From positions 2,666,001 through 2,730,000 of the forward strand of contig NZ_CP047452.1 of NCBI RefSeq assembly GCF_030440595.1: a stretch of 64,000 bases of DNA. Reading direction: 5' to 3'. This document shows, piece after piece, positions 8,676 through 17,993 of the stretch. A model generated the notes under the pieces. It made no database searches and had not been told where the DNA came from. It saw nothing but the letters and a program-made list of their open reading frames with translations. The stretch's first letter is position 1; each line of letters begins with the position of its first letter. The stretch comes from Corynebacterium glucuronolyticum DSM 44120. GTDB taxonomy: Bacteria > Actinomycetota > Actinomycetes > Mycobacteriales > Mycobacteriaceae. Made by a program: the position numbers and the translations under genes.

Positions 8676-9935
8676 ATGAAGCTTCTCGCCGCCCTGGCTA
8701 CCGCTGCCCTTGCGCTCAGCGGCCCCACAGCCTATGCGTTCGAGGAGTCCACCCCGCTCGCGCTCGACGGGTCCATCTCGCTCGCGCTCGACGGACCGTT
8801 GAACGGGCCGGTGGAGATCTACGACGACTACGACCTCATCCCCTACAACCAGGAATGGGTCATCACCCAGCTCACCTACGACATCCAGTTCCCCGAAGAG
8901 GTCAAACGCCTGGCCTACGTGGTGTTCATGGACAACGAGTCCGACCTGTCGCGCACCATCGCCACCACCTACCCTGCGGAACTGCTCAGCGAGGACGGCA
9001 AGCAATTTGCCCCCGGCACCCTCATCATCGCCATCGGCGTGAACCCCAAGTCGAAGGGTATCTACTGCTCACCCGAGGTCTGTGAGGCCCTCGGCCTCAA
9101 CGATTCCTCGCACCTCGCCGGTGCTCGCTCGGCAATGGACGTCCACACCTCCCAGAACCGCTACGATCGTGCGCTTCTCGACGCTGCCCGGGCCGCCGCC
9201 GACCCGGAGGCCGCGAAGGATCACGTCCCCATGTGGCTGAAGATCTCCATGGGCTGGTTCATCGCCATGTGTGTCATCGCCGCACTGTGGGGTGTCACCC
9301 GGCTCTTGCGGAACCGACAGCACTCCACCGCCGCCGATATCCGCTGGCTGAAAAAGAACGTGCCCTCCATCGCGCTCGGATTCAAGCAGGTTGACCTGCA
9401 GGCGGAGGCGCTCCGCTCCCCGCTCGCCTCTACACAGCTGCACAAGCAGTGGGACTCCATCTCCAAGGAAATGAAGGAGATCGCCTCGCTTGTCGGCGCG
9501 CTTCCTGACCCCAAGGAACTGGGCAAGTCGGAGAACCGCGACACCATGGAACAGGGCGTATCGGTCATGCGCAACAACGTGGAAGGCTTCCAGACGGCCT
9601 GCAGCAACATCGAATACCTCTACGCGCTGGAAAACGGCGACCCGAACGCCCGCGAAAACGAGCTGACCTGGCTCTCCCGCGACATGCGGCACACCCGCTC
9701 CGCCACCCGCGACGACGCACTTACGCTGCTTATCGAAGGCGCACAGAACCTGGCTCCCGCAGATCCCGACTTCATCCACGCCCTCTGCGGCCTCTACACC
9801 GAGTACATTCCGTTTACCGACCAGCTCATGAGCATCAAGAACCTGGACAAGCGCCGGCTGCCCGCCGTGTGGGATTTCGACTGGCACCCCTGCTATTCCT
9901 TCTGCGAACTGCAGACATTCGAGTCGCTGCACTAG
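8676..9935 (+). CDS. DUF5129 family secreted/membrane protein
   Basis: A 419-residue protein divergent from glfT2. A signal peptide (MKLLAALATAALALSGPTAYA) is followed by an extracellular domain to about 190, one membrane helix (MWLKISMGWFIAMCVIAALW, about 187-207) and a long helical cytoplasmic C-terminus rich in charged residues. A TPM-like theme is suggested by VNPKSKGIYCSPEVCEAL. Proteins of this type sit next to glfT2 in corynebacteria, and their role is unknown; a part in envelope assembly is only a guess from position. ATG 8676 is chosen over 8634 because the signal peptide begins there. An octapeptide-like repeat (PLALDGSISLALDGPL) follows the cleavage site. Confidence 0.72.
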   Translation: MKLLAALATAALALSGPTAYAFEESTPLALDGSISLALDGPLNGPVEIYDDYDLIPYNQEWVITQLTYDIQFPEEVKRLAYVVFMDNESDLSRTIATTYPAELLSEDGKQFAPGTLIIAIGVNPKSKGIYCSPEVCEALGLNDSSHLAGARSAMDVHTSQNRYDRALLDAARAAADPEAAKDHVPMWLKISMGWFIAMCVIAALWGVTRLLRNRQHSTAADIRWLKKNVPSIALGFKQVDLQAEALRSPLASTQLHKQWDSISKEMKEIASLVGALPDPKELGKSENRDTMEQGVSVMRNNVEGFQTACSNIEYLYALENGDPNARENELTWLSRDMRHTRSATRDDALTLLIEGAQNLAPADPDFIHALCGLYTEYIPFTDQLMSIKNLDKRRLPAVWDFDWHPCYSFCELQTFESLH

Positions 9936-10050
9936 GATTTGTGGCTTTCCGCCATCGACTAGGTAATTCGGTGGATGTAGCGGGGTCATGAGACAGCTAC
10001 ACTAGGCGTTACCTGCTACGAAGACTACAAGAAATAGGAAGGAGCGCCCC

Positions 10051-10623
10051 ATGGCTACTGTGCTTGACGCTGGACAATACATAACAGAGCTTGTCCCGAA
10101 CGTGGACAAGATGAAACTTTACAAGCTTTGTTACTTTGCTCAAGGCTGGAATCTTGCATGGACCGGTCGGCGACTCTTCCCGGAAGATTTCCAGGCCTGG
10201 ACTTACGGGCCCGTACCTGTTGAGCTGAGGAACTGTACCGATCCGATCGCGAACGGCAACACCATCCCATTCGTCCCCAGAGGCGACTCTAGTGAGCTCA
10301 CCGTTGCGGAAAAGCGAACGATTGAGAGCATTGTCGACTTTTACGGCAAAAGCAGGTCTTTCCAGCTGTCCTTCGAGAGTCATGGGCTCGCTTGGCGCGA
10401 AGCCCGTGGGGGGCTACCCAATGAATCCCGTAGTAGCGACGTACTCCATACTGCGACAATCCGCAGGGAGTTTATTGAATATCTGCGATCTTCGGAAGAA
10501 AACCCAGTAGCTCCGAGAGAGAATTTGTTTCCAGAGCACGTCACGCTAGAGGAAGGCCTATCTCTCGCTGACCAGGTAAAGGAAACGTGGAAAGACTCTC
10601 TCGCTTTACTTGCAACCCGTTAA
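10051..10623 (+). CDS. Panacea (DUF4065) antitoxin-like protein
   Basis: A 190-residue protein whose first 110 residues carry the Panacea/DUF4065 pattern: MKLYKLCYFAQGWNLAW, then LFPEDFQAWTYGPVPVEL, then a helical stretch and SHGLAWREAR. This domain has been reported as an antitoxin that partners with many unrelated toxins. It begins at ATG 10051 with AAGGAG eight bases upstream and ends three bases before the Doc-type toxin gene, so the two form a compact operon. The C-terminal 70 residues (helical, acidic) may be the part that grips the toxin. Known: domain and usual pairing. Inferred: that this pair works as toxin-antitoxin. Confidence 0.82.
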   Translation: MATVLDAGQYITELVPNVDKMKLYKLCYFAQGWNLAWTGRRLFPEDFQAWTYGPVPVELRNCTDPIANGNTIPFVPRGDSSELTVAEKRTIESIVDFYGKSRSFQLSFESHGLAWREARGGLPNESRSSDVLHTATIRREFIEYLRSSEENPVAPRENLFPEHVTLEEGLSLADQVKETWKDSLALLATR

Positions 10624-10626
10624 CCT

Positions 10627-11091
10627 GTGGCCCAGTTGCTTCCAGATCCACAATTCAACGAGGATAGCTTTATCAAGCTCCTCGTTGAATTAGCATGTAA
10701 CCTCAACGCGCAATGTGGTGACCTCACCAAACCGAATGGCAAAAAGCACGAGTATTCCGGTTTTTCAGTCAGCACTGAAGGTCTTGAGTCTGCGATTGCA
10801 GCACCATTTCAGAGCTTTGGAGGCCACCCTCGGTTCGCTTCCGTGTACGATGTTGCCTCAGCACTATTGATCAATATTGCGACGGGTCATCATTTCCAAG
10901 ATGGCAACAAAAGAACAGCACTCCTCATTTCATTGGTTTACCTGAGGTTCTTCAGTATTAATGTCCGACCGCCATCTCCAGAGGCAGGTTCTCGTCTGGT
11001 AGAAGACCTCGTTACCCGCACCGACCTTTCTTACGAACAAAGACGTCAGTACACAAGCCAAAAGCTAATCAACTGGACTGACCTCCGATAG
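10627..11091 (+). CDS. doc: Fic/Doc-family toxin
   Basis: A 154-residue death-on-curing protein. HHFQDGNKRTA (88-98) is the Fic/Doc active-site motif: His88 is catalytic, the Asn-Lys-Arg part binds the nucleotide phosphate, and a helix rich in Leu follows. Doc enzymes phosphorylate EF-Tu, while Fic relatives AMPylate targets; the DGNKR form with Lys favours the Doc side. It starts at GTG 10627, three bases after the Panacea gene. It is slightly longer than phage P1 Doc, with an N-terminal extension. The active site looks intact. Confidence 0.85.
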   Translation: MAQLLPDPQFNEDSFIKLLVELACNLNAQCGDLTKPNGKKHEYSGFSVSTEGLESAIAAPFQSFGGHPRFASVYDVASALLINIATGHHFQDGNKRTALLISLVYLRFFSINVRPPSPEAGSRLVEDLVTRTDLSYEQRRQYTSQKLINWTDLR

Positions 11092-11128
11092 ATTGCTCTC
11101 TGGCAACGCCGTTGCGCATGATTCGTGC

Positions 11129-11166
11129 GTGAAAAGCTCGGACTTCGTTGAGGTAGCAGAGGTGAC
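11129..11166 (+). repeat. Copy 1 of a 38-bp repeat shared with 11418-11457
   Basis: This stretch and 11418-11457 share the core ctcggacttcgtt, then gtagcaga and gtgac, in the same orientation, with a few mismatches. The core also recurs inverted at 11484-11502. It lies in the 420-bp gap between doc and glf, which holds no convincing gene. Confidence 0.6.
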
Positions 11167-11421
11167 AGCCTGGTGCTTCCGCACATGGCGAGTTGTGGAC
11201 AGGTGACGTGGGGACCTAAATCGGGGTGCGCGGGCGGTGAACGTTTGGGGCTTGGGTCGGTGGGGCGGACAAAAACTGCACGCTCTTTCGGATAGCAGTT
11301 TTGACCGCCTGGGCTTTTCGCACACTTGCAGCAACAGACGGTTAAGTTTTTGTACGGAGGTATGTGCAAACCTCTAAGAAACGGCGGGTGCACGCACGCG
11401 TGCCAGTTCCGGAGGATGTGA

Positions 11422-11502
11422 AAAAACTCGGACTTCGTTTGGGTAGCAGATGTGACCACCGGGCGCGATACAGGGTTGTATCGAAACGAAGTCCGAGTTT
11501 TT
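11422..11502 (-). terminator. Large hairpin 3' of glf, likely terminator
   Basis: A perfect 19-bp inverted repeat (11422-11440 with 11484-11502) encloses a 43-base loop, which itself contains a small hairpin (gataca/tgtatc, 11467-11482). On the minus strand it begins eight bases past the glf stop and ends in a T run. The arms are built from the same sequence as the repeat at 11129. Confidence 0.6.
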
Positions 11503-11510
11503 GTTTTCTT

Positions 11511-12785
<1,275 letters not shown>

Positions 12786-12786
12786 T

Positions 12787-12800
12787 TAATACACGTATTA
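12787..12800. promoter_or_regulatory. Palindrome upstream of the bacteriocin-like gene
   Basis: TAATAC/GTATTA arms around a 2-base centre, 45 bases upstream of GTG 12845, next to a TTGACA box at 12804-12809. It could be an operator; no regulator is encoded nearby. Confidence 0.35.
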
Positions 12801-12844
12801 CTCTTGACAGCAGAACAACACGCCTTAGAGGATGGAGGTTTTCC

Positions 12845-13573
12845 GTGCTTCATCTGAACGTTATACCAGCTCTTGTCCTCTCTATGGCCCTAGTTCCTTC
12901 AGGTTTACCACTACAGCAAGATTTGCTCACTCTACCCCCAATTCAAACGCATGGGCGGGAGACTACCTCCACTGACAAAGAGTCACATGACGCACTAAGC
13001 TTAGTTACCGACCAAGCCCAAGTAGCAGGCGCTACACACCTACCTCCAAATACCTGGTTGGACTACCCATCTGCCAGAAGAGTTGAGATCCGTGGTGCAA
13101 AAGACAGTTTTTTCATCCCTATCCAGGGAAATTTTCATCCAGGAGGAGCACTCCCCGGTGGAGTCATCGCAGTATTTAATGCCTCGGGCGCTCTGACCGA
13201 AACTCACCAGATGAATCTCTTCCAGGATTCCCCAAACTCAGGGCACGCTGAGCTATACAGCAACGGGATTCACGTGAAGACAATTTTTGCAAGCGACTCT
13301 CGGTTAACCCCCGATGATGCACTTACAATTGTGAAGCAAACCGGCGAAACCAGCCACGCCTTGTATGGGACACATTTTTCCATGGATACGTTTAAAGATT
13401 GTCTTAGCAGCGCTGGAATTGCCTCTTGGGTCATCAATGCCATCGCGGTTGCATGCACAACCGCTTGCGTAGTTTCTTTGGGCGCAGGGTGCGCGGCGTG
13501 TGCCATCGGCACAGGGTTAATCACGGGAGGAGTTGTGGGTACATGCGTAGGAAAAGCACTGAGCGAGGATTAA
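12845..13573 (+). CDS. Secreted bacteriocin-like precursor with Gly/Ala/Cys-rich C-terminus
   Basis: A 242-residue protein from GTG 12845, preceded by GGAGG six bases upstream; earlier starts lack such a site. The N-terminus is a signal-peptide-like hydrophobic stretch. The middle (about 60-185) is a soluble domain of unknown type. The last 50 residues change character sharply: a small-residue, Cys-rich hydrophobic tail (VACTTACVVSLGAGCAACAI, then GTCVG) with five Cys. That two-part plan, a long propeptide plus a Cys-rich hydrophobic tail, resembles halocin C8-type and related bacteriocin precursors, where the tail is released as the peptide and the N-part can give immunity. A small membrane protein overlaps its 3' end. 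Base composition is lower in GC than the flanking core genes. The function is inference. Confidence 0.55.
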   Translation: MLHLNVIPALVLSMALVPSGLPLQQDLLTLPPIQTHGRETTSTDKESHDALSLVTDQAQVAGATHLPPNTWLDYPSARRVEIRGAKDSFFIPIQGNFHPGGALPGGVIAVFNASGALTETHQMNLFQDSPNSGHAELYSNGIHVKTIFASDSRLTPDDALTIVKQTGETSHALYGTHFSMDTFKDCLSSAGIASWVINAIAVACTTACVVSLGAGCAACAIGTGLITGGVVGTCVGKALSED

Positions 13574-13788
13574 AGACTCTCAATTATCCGGTCATTTTTT
13601 TACTACTCTCGCTCATTCCTCTCAACATTGGTATGGCGTTACGAGAATGGGGAAGTGCGCCGATTATCGGTTGGCTCCTCCACGGGCTACTGCTCAGTCT
13701 TGCACTGGCGACGGCGATGCACGCGTGGTTGAGCGATAAGGACGACGAAAATGCCACGAAACGTGAAACTACGCAGCCTTATCAGTAG
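13543..13788 (+). CDS. Small two-helix membrane protein, possible immunity partner
   Basis: An 81-residue protein starting at ATG 13543 inside the end of the bacteriocin-like gene (31-base overlap in another frame), with GGGAGGAG at suitable distance. It has two hydrophobic helices (YPVIFLLLSLIPLNIGM and IIGWLLHGLLLSLALATAM) and a charged C-terminal tail. The translational coupling says the two products are made together. Small two-helix proteins encoded behind bacteriocin genes often confer self-protection, but no family is recognised here. An alternative is a role in secretion of the partner. Confidence 0.5.
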   Translation: MRRKSTERGLKTLNYPVIFLLLSLIPLNIGMALREWGSAPIIGWLLHGLLLSLALATAMHAWLSDKDDENATKRETTQPYQ

Positions 13789-13898
13789 GGTGCGGTGGAG
13801 TCCGAATAGGCGTAGCCACCGCACCAAACAAGGTTCAGCAACTACCCCACTCCGTATAGGCCGTGCTGTCATAATCCTTCTTAGTTAGTAAGCATTAA

Positions 13899-14345
13899 TT
13901 ATTGCAGTACCAACCGGTGGCCGAGTGGCTCCTTGAGGTCCACCACGAGGGAGCCTCGCACGCCCTCGGCGCTGCAGTCGGCGGGCGCTCCCGGCAATGC
14001 GCCCTCGTACAGCTTGATGGTGACGGCGACGGCGTTCTCGCTCACCTCGGCCTGCCAGCCGTGGCACGTGGGCGTGGCGCCGTTGAAGAAGACGCGCACC
14101 TTGGTGCCCTCCTCGCCCACTTTTTGCCACGCGCCCCAGCGCAGCGGGGTTTTCTCCGTCAGCTCCGGGGCCGGTTTCTCGTCCGTCCCGGTGAACTCCT
14201 CCTCCCGCACGCTACTCGACGTTCCGAGCTCCTGGTTGAGCGGCGTCGCAGAGATGATCCCCGCGATAATCCCAGCCAGTGCCCCCAGCACCGCGACGAC
14301 GGTGCCGAGGGTGGAAATGATGGTGTCCTTGTTGAATACGAACAT
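13899..14345 (-). CDS. Membrane-anchored extracellular protein, partner of the protease
   Basis: A 148-residue protein with an N-terminal membrane helix (TVVAVLGALAGIIAGII), an acidic linker, and an extracellular domain holding two Cys (CHGWQAEV and DCSAEGVRGSLVVDL, closing with EPLGHRLVLQ). That Cys-framed pattern occurs in other actinobacterial exported proteins of unknown role. AGGAGG precedes ATG 14345, and the start lies 13 bases behind the serine-protease stop, so both belong to one operon. It could anchor, chaperone or inhibit the protease. Confidence 0.55.
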   Translation of the reverse strand: MFVFNKDTIISTLGTVVAVLGALAGIIAGIISATPLNQELGTSSSVREEEFTGTDEKPAPELTEKTPLRWGAWQKVGEEGTKVRVFFNGATPTCHGWQAEVSENAVAVTIKLYEGALPGAPADCSAEGVRGSLVVDLKEPLGHRLVLQ

Positions 14346-14358
14346 GGTGGACTCCTCC

Positions 14359-15444
14359 TTAATTGTTCGCCTGATAATCAGCGATTTTATCGAACATGTC
14401 CCAAACTTGCTTGGTGATAATAGGCCCGCCGAGATACTGAGTTGAATTTCTCGGGCCAAATGAGGTAACTGACCGAATATAACCGTGCGATCCGTCATAA
14501 TCTTCGAGCCAGGCACCACCAGAAGCACCTCCGCCGAAATTGCATCCGCGGATGAAGTAGAAAGAATAACTTCCCCGATTCTCATTGGTCATTTTCCCGT
14601 TACACCGAAACATGGCGCTTCCAAAGAACCTATTCTGCGGGTAGGCAATAAGGACACCATCGAATTCTGGGAGGTCCCCCGAGCGGAGTCCGTTTCCACC
14701 AACAGCGTCAACAAGTTTCTTTCCTTTTGCAGTACCAACTACAACGAATCCAAAGTCACCATTGAACCCTTTGGAGTTTTCACCATTTTCTGCCCAATCT
14801 TTGGTCGTTACCATATGCTTCGCCGCAAATTTTCCATATGGGGCGATTCCGATGGTGTATTCCGGTACAAAAACCCAGTTCTTGTGAAAGTTTTCCCCCG
14901 GTCCCCCGTGTGTGCAATGGCCAGCGGTTGCGACAACGCTCTTGTTATTGGAATTGACCGCAGATCCTGAACATACGTAGTCTTTGCCGTCCGTCCCTGT
15001 GAAAAACACTTTTCCGTTCACGGGACCTGAATTGCCAATACGAGAACCTGTGCCATCGAACACGCTTCCGCTGCTCCCTCCCTTTGCAACCGGATCCGAA
15101 GGTTGTACTTCACGATCGACTACTTCGGGTAACTGCACATTTCCATCGGATGTACCTGACAGCCCAGTTTCCAACATCGAGTCATAAGGGATTGCAGTGG
15201 ACATCCTGGTAGCATCCCAATACTGGTCTAAGGCGATTTTCTCTGTAGTTTCTCCTGTCTCGTCGGATTTCTTAATCACATCATTAGACGCTTCTGAAGC
15301 TTGGACTTCACTCGTAACTTGGGCTTCAGCTTCCACAAACGAGGTTTCCTCAGCCGCCGCCACTACCGGAGATGACGCAGCCAAGATGATTAGCGTTGCA
15401 AACTGCGCAGCTAAGTACTTTTTAATTCGATTACTGCGACTCAT
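14359..15444 (-). CDS. Secreted trypsin-like serine protease
   Basis: A 361-residue exported protease of the chymotrypsin fold. A signal peptide (to about residue 30) and a Ser/Glu-rich propeptide (about 31-120) precede the catalytic domain. The triad is visible: VATAGHC (His176), NGDFGFVVV (Asp230) and GGGASGG (Ser308). The GASGG serine motif and the overall pattern suggest the S1B (glutamyl endopeptidase-like) group. The long acidic pro-region suggests a zymogen. Base composition is lower in GC than the core genes. The gene is followed by a membrane-anchored partner and preceded by a two-component pair in the same direction. A 16-bp palindrome lies 46 bases before its start. Confidence 0.85.
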   Translation of the reverse strand: MSRSNRIKKYLAAQFATLIILAASSPVVAAAEETSFVEAEAQVTSEVQASEASNDVIKKSDETGETTEKIALDQYWDATRMSTAIPYDSMLETGLSGTSDGNVQLPEVVDREVQPSDPVAKGGSSGSVFDGTGSRIGNSGPVNGKVFFTGTDGKDYVCSGSAVNSNNKSVVATAGHCTHGGPGENFHKNWVFVPEYTIGIAPYGKFAAKHMVTTKDWAENGENSKGFNGDFGFVVVGTAKGKKLVDAVGGNGLRSGDLPEFDGVLIAYPQNRFFGSAMFRCNGKMTNENRGSYSFYFIRGCNFGGGASGGAWLEDYDGSHGYIRSVTSFGPRNSTQYLGGPIITKQVWDMFDKIADYQANN

Positions 15445-15489
15445 TTCTGAACCTTTCTGTCACTCAGTTGGGTGACAAGTGAGTTTTCG

Positions 15490-15505
15490 AGTTGCTTAAG
15501 CAACT
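15490..15505. promoter_or_regulatory. 16-bp perfect palindrome in the protease promoter region
   Basis: AGTTGCTTAAGCAACT, fully self-complementary, 46 bases upstream of the protease start in an AT-rich 190-bp gap. The adjacent response regulator is the obvious candidate ligand; direct evidence is absent. Confidence 0.45.
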
Positions 15506-15633
15506 TGGAACCAGAAAATCCTGGCAAGAGCGAGACTATTCGAGATCTGATAATGTTATAGGTTTGTATACCAAAGTACACACCAGAGTAGTGAAATTTA
15601 GCACCTCTTGTCGTCCAATTAAAGAAAAGGCTC

Positions 15634-16299
15634 CTAGAGGGTGCGCACCATACGTACAGCTATAAGAGCCAATTGGACTCTAGATTTCACCCCAAAATAT
15701 CTCAATAGGTTTCCGACATGTTTCTTTACCGTGGAATCGGCGTAGCCAAGTGCATCCCCTATTTCGCGGTTTGAATACCCACGACTCAAAAGTAGAAAAA
15801 CTTGCATCTCTGACGGAGACAAATCGATGTCACGAAAGCTGGAATCTAAACGTCCATCAAAAGGCGTATAGCGCAAAAGTCGTGCCAAGCATTGAGGAGA
15901 AAGATATGTACCCCCATCCATAGCATCGATTATCGACTGTGCTATATCCTCGGTGCGATCCGCTTTAATGACATACCCGTCCGCTCCTTGTAGCAAAGCT
16001 TGTAGCATCACAGCGTCTGAGTCGAAGGCCGTCATCGCCAAGAAACGTAAATCAAGCTCCATAGAACGAATTTCTTGCAATAAATCCAGGCCCGATATTG
16101 AAGGCATAGAAACATCCGAGAGGACAACATCTAAAGGAAAAGACTCGCCAGCACATTTACGTAGGAAATGTAACGTTTCACTTCCCGATGTTAATGCGGC
16201 GACAATATCGAACCTTGAATCTCTTTCAAGGCTCTTAGATAGCTCATCCAGATAAGCTCTGTCGTCATCTACTAACAGCAAATGTATAGGAAATAGCAC
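15634..16299 (-). CDS. LuxR/NarL-type response regulator
   Basis: A two-component response regulator of about 221 residues from GTG 16299. The receiver domain has the acidic pocket (LLLVDDD), the phospho-acceptor in VLSDVSMP (about Asp62), and the switch residues LAMTAF and GYVIKAD. The C-terminal LuxR helix-turn-helix is LSPSEMQVFLLLSRGYSNRE, continuing to the recognition helix ADSTVKKHVGNLL. A TTG start at 16335 would add 12 residues but lacks a ribosome site. It lies downstream of a histidine kinase in the same direction (278-bp gap) and upstream of the protease operon, which it probably controls. Confidence 0.85.
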   Translation of the reverse strand: MLFPIHLLLVDDDRAYLDELSKSLERDSRFDIVAALTSGSETLHFLRKCAGESFPLDVVLSDVSMPSISGLDLLQEIRSMELDLRFLAMTAFDSDAVMLQALLQGADGYVIKADRTEDIAQSIIDAMDGGTYLSPQCLARLLRYTPFDGRLDSSFRDIDLSPSEMQVFLLLSRGYSNREIGDALGYADSTVKKHVGNLLRYFGVKSRVQLALIAVRMVRTL

Positions 16300-16576
16300 G
16301 GTAAGACATCTCGCTTCACTGGGCGTTATCGACAAATAGGAAGGCTCGGAAACCTAGTACACCAATCGATCAATTGAGAGATTCCTAGCTTAAGGAAAAC
16401 GATTGCAGGCGTTTGCAATTCGAACCAGTATTTTTCCACTAGGAATCTCTTGTGGTTCAGTAGTTTCTCCTGCATTCCACTACTTCTTTCCATTTGACTT
16501 GAGCATTTCTAATATTCAGTTTGCTACCCGTTGTTCTTCAAGACTGTTATTCTTTAAAAAGATACAAAAGTACACG

Positions 16577-17725
16577 CTAATCGGGGGCAGCCCCACTAAC
16601 AGTTAAAGTGATCATCCAGCTTCTAACACTTGCATTCACGCGAATTTCCGCCCCAGATTCCCGAGCAACTTCAGTTAAATACTCGATACCGACGCTAGAG
16701 CTGTTGTTATTTTTTTCAACGGCAATTTGATCGATTCCGTTTTCTACCTCAAGAACATAGCCCCCCACGTTCCCGTTCAAATTGACCCTGACTGACATCT
16801 CTATGTTCGCGTACTTGATGATGTTCGTTCCCGTTTCCCCAATGAAGAGTTGGAGAAGCGCGACATCGGAGTAAAACCGCGCTCTACTGTTCCCCGCGAG
16901 CTCATGTATATTGCTCTCGACCGTGAACCCAAGCCTGGAAAGGTCACGGACTAGCGCATCAAGTAGCTCTTTCGAATTTGCTTTCTCAAAACCGTTATGT
17001 CCCTGATGAAGTATCTCACGCCCATTGATAAGAAATCGAAGCTTGTTCACCGAAGACCTAATCAGGTCTTGGGAGGATATTAAGTTCTCCAAGTGTTTTT
17101 TGGGCAGCGCCCGGTCTTCTGAAATCGTTTCGAGAAGTTTAAGTGCGTTGGTCAACTGGGAGACCACGGAATTATGGAGAAAAACCGACAACTCCCTCTG
17201 GTCATTTTTCAGTTTCTTTCGAAATATCTCTTCTTGGGTCTCAACTTGGTTGGATACCCTTTTCCAACTGACCCCGCCTATACAGGAAAAACCCACGAGA
17301 GTCAGCCAAATCGTTACCGCTGTGCCATCCCATTTGTAGTTGCCGAAATCAACGTTCACGTAACTTAACACTGCAATGCACAGCGTGGGAAGTAGGGCAA
17401 ATCTCCACCCGGCGTATCTCCACGCTAAGGCACAGAAAAGGATTGCCCCGAAGTAATAAACAGGGCTTTCAGCAATGGTAAAAACGGCAATCGTCGCGCT
17501 AGTTACCGCCATACCAACGCACGATGCTTTCGGGTGCTGCTTCACTGTTGCCCCAAGTACAGCTACAGCAACAATTGCCGCTAACTCATAGATTTGAAAT
17601 CTGTGTCCTACCAGGAGGGCAAAAAGGAAGAGAGAACCAAGCGTGATGAGATAAATGCTGCGCGAGTCTCTGAAAAGTGGCCACCATTCACCCGATGATG
17701 TAGGCAGGTTGGGGAAACCTTTCAT
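16577..17725 (-). CDS. Sensor histidine kinase (NarL-partner type)
   Basis: A 382-residue membrane sensor. Five to six membrane helices fill residues 25-150 with almost no extracellular domain, suggesting it senses a membrane or wall state. The dimerisation/phosphorylation helix carries VFLHNSVVSQLTNALKLLE, with His184 as phospho-acceptor. The C-terminal ATPase part has a recognisable G-box (SSSVGIEYLTEVARESGAEI), but the N-box is weak (FIGETGTNIIKYAN). It is AT-rich like its neighbours and was probably acquired with them as one unit with the regulator and protease. Confidence 0.8.
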   Translation of the reverse strand: MKGFPNLPTSSGEWWPLFRDSRSIYLITLGSLFLFALLVGHRFQIYELAAIVAVAVLGATVKQHPKASCVGMAVTSATIAVFTIAESPVYYFGAILFCALAWRYAGWRFALLPTLCIAVLSYVNVDFGNYKWDGTAVTIWLTLVGFSCIGGVSWKRVSNQVETQEEIFRKKLKNDQRELSVFLHNSVVSQLTNALKLLETISEDRALPKKHLENLISSQDLIRSSVNKLRFLINGREILHQGHNGFEKANSKELLDALVRDLSRLGFTVESNIHELAGNSRARFYSDVALLQLFIGETGTNIIKYANIEMSVRVNLNGNVGGYVLEVENGIDQIAVEKNNNSSSVGIEYLTEVARESGAEIRVNASVRSWMITLTVSGAAPD

Positions 17726-17945
17726 CAGTTTTCCTTTTTAAGCAGGACTATTAAACGGAATGCTTGCAATCATAATGCCTAGGATCCCCCTCCGCCACGG
17801 ATTGCACTTCCCCCCTTCAGGCGCGCTTGCAACGCGCAACACACCTTATACCCCCTTCATCAAGTGGAGAATACTCAGCAAATCTCTTCACACCGGCGTG
17901 TCACACTAGTAACATTAGTAACACTGGTATCTTTAGTCACGATAA

Positions 17946-17957
17946 CTGAGTACTCAG
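17946..17957. promoter_or_regulatory. 12-bp perfect palindrome upstream of the amidase
   Basis: CTGAGTACTCAG, 37 bases before the GTG start at 17994. Just upstream (about 17906-17932) a 9-base motif like agtaacatt is repeated three times. This arrangement fits an operator/promoter region; the binding protein is unknown. Confidence 0.35.
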
Positions 17958-17993
17958 TACGCACATTTTTATCTAGTCACAGGGAGCAAAAAA

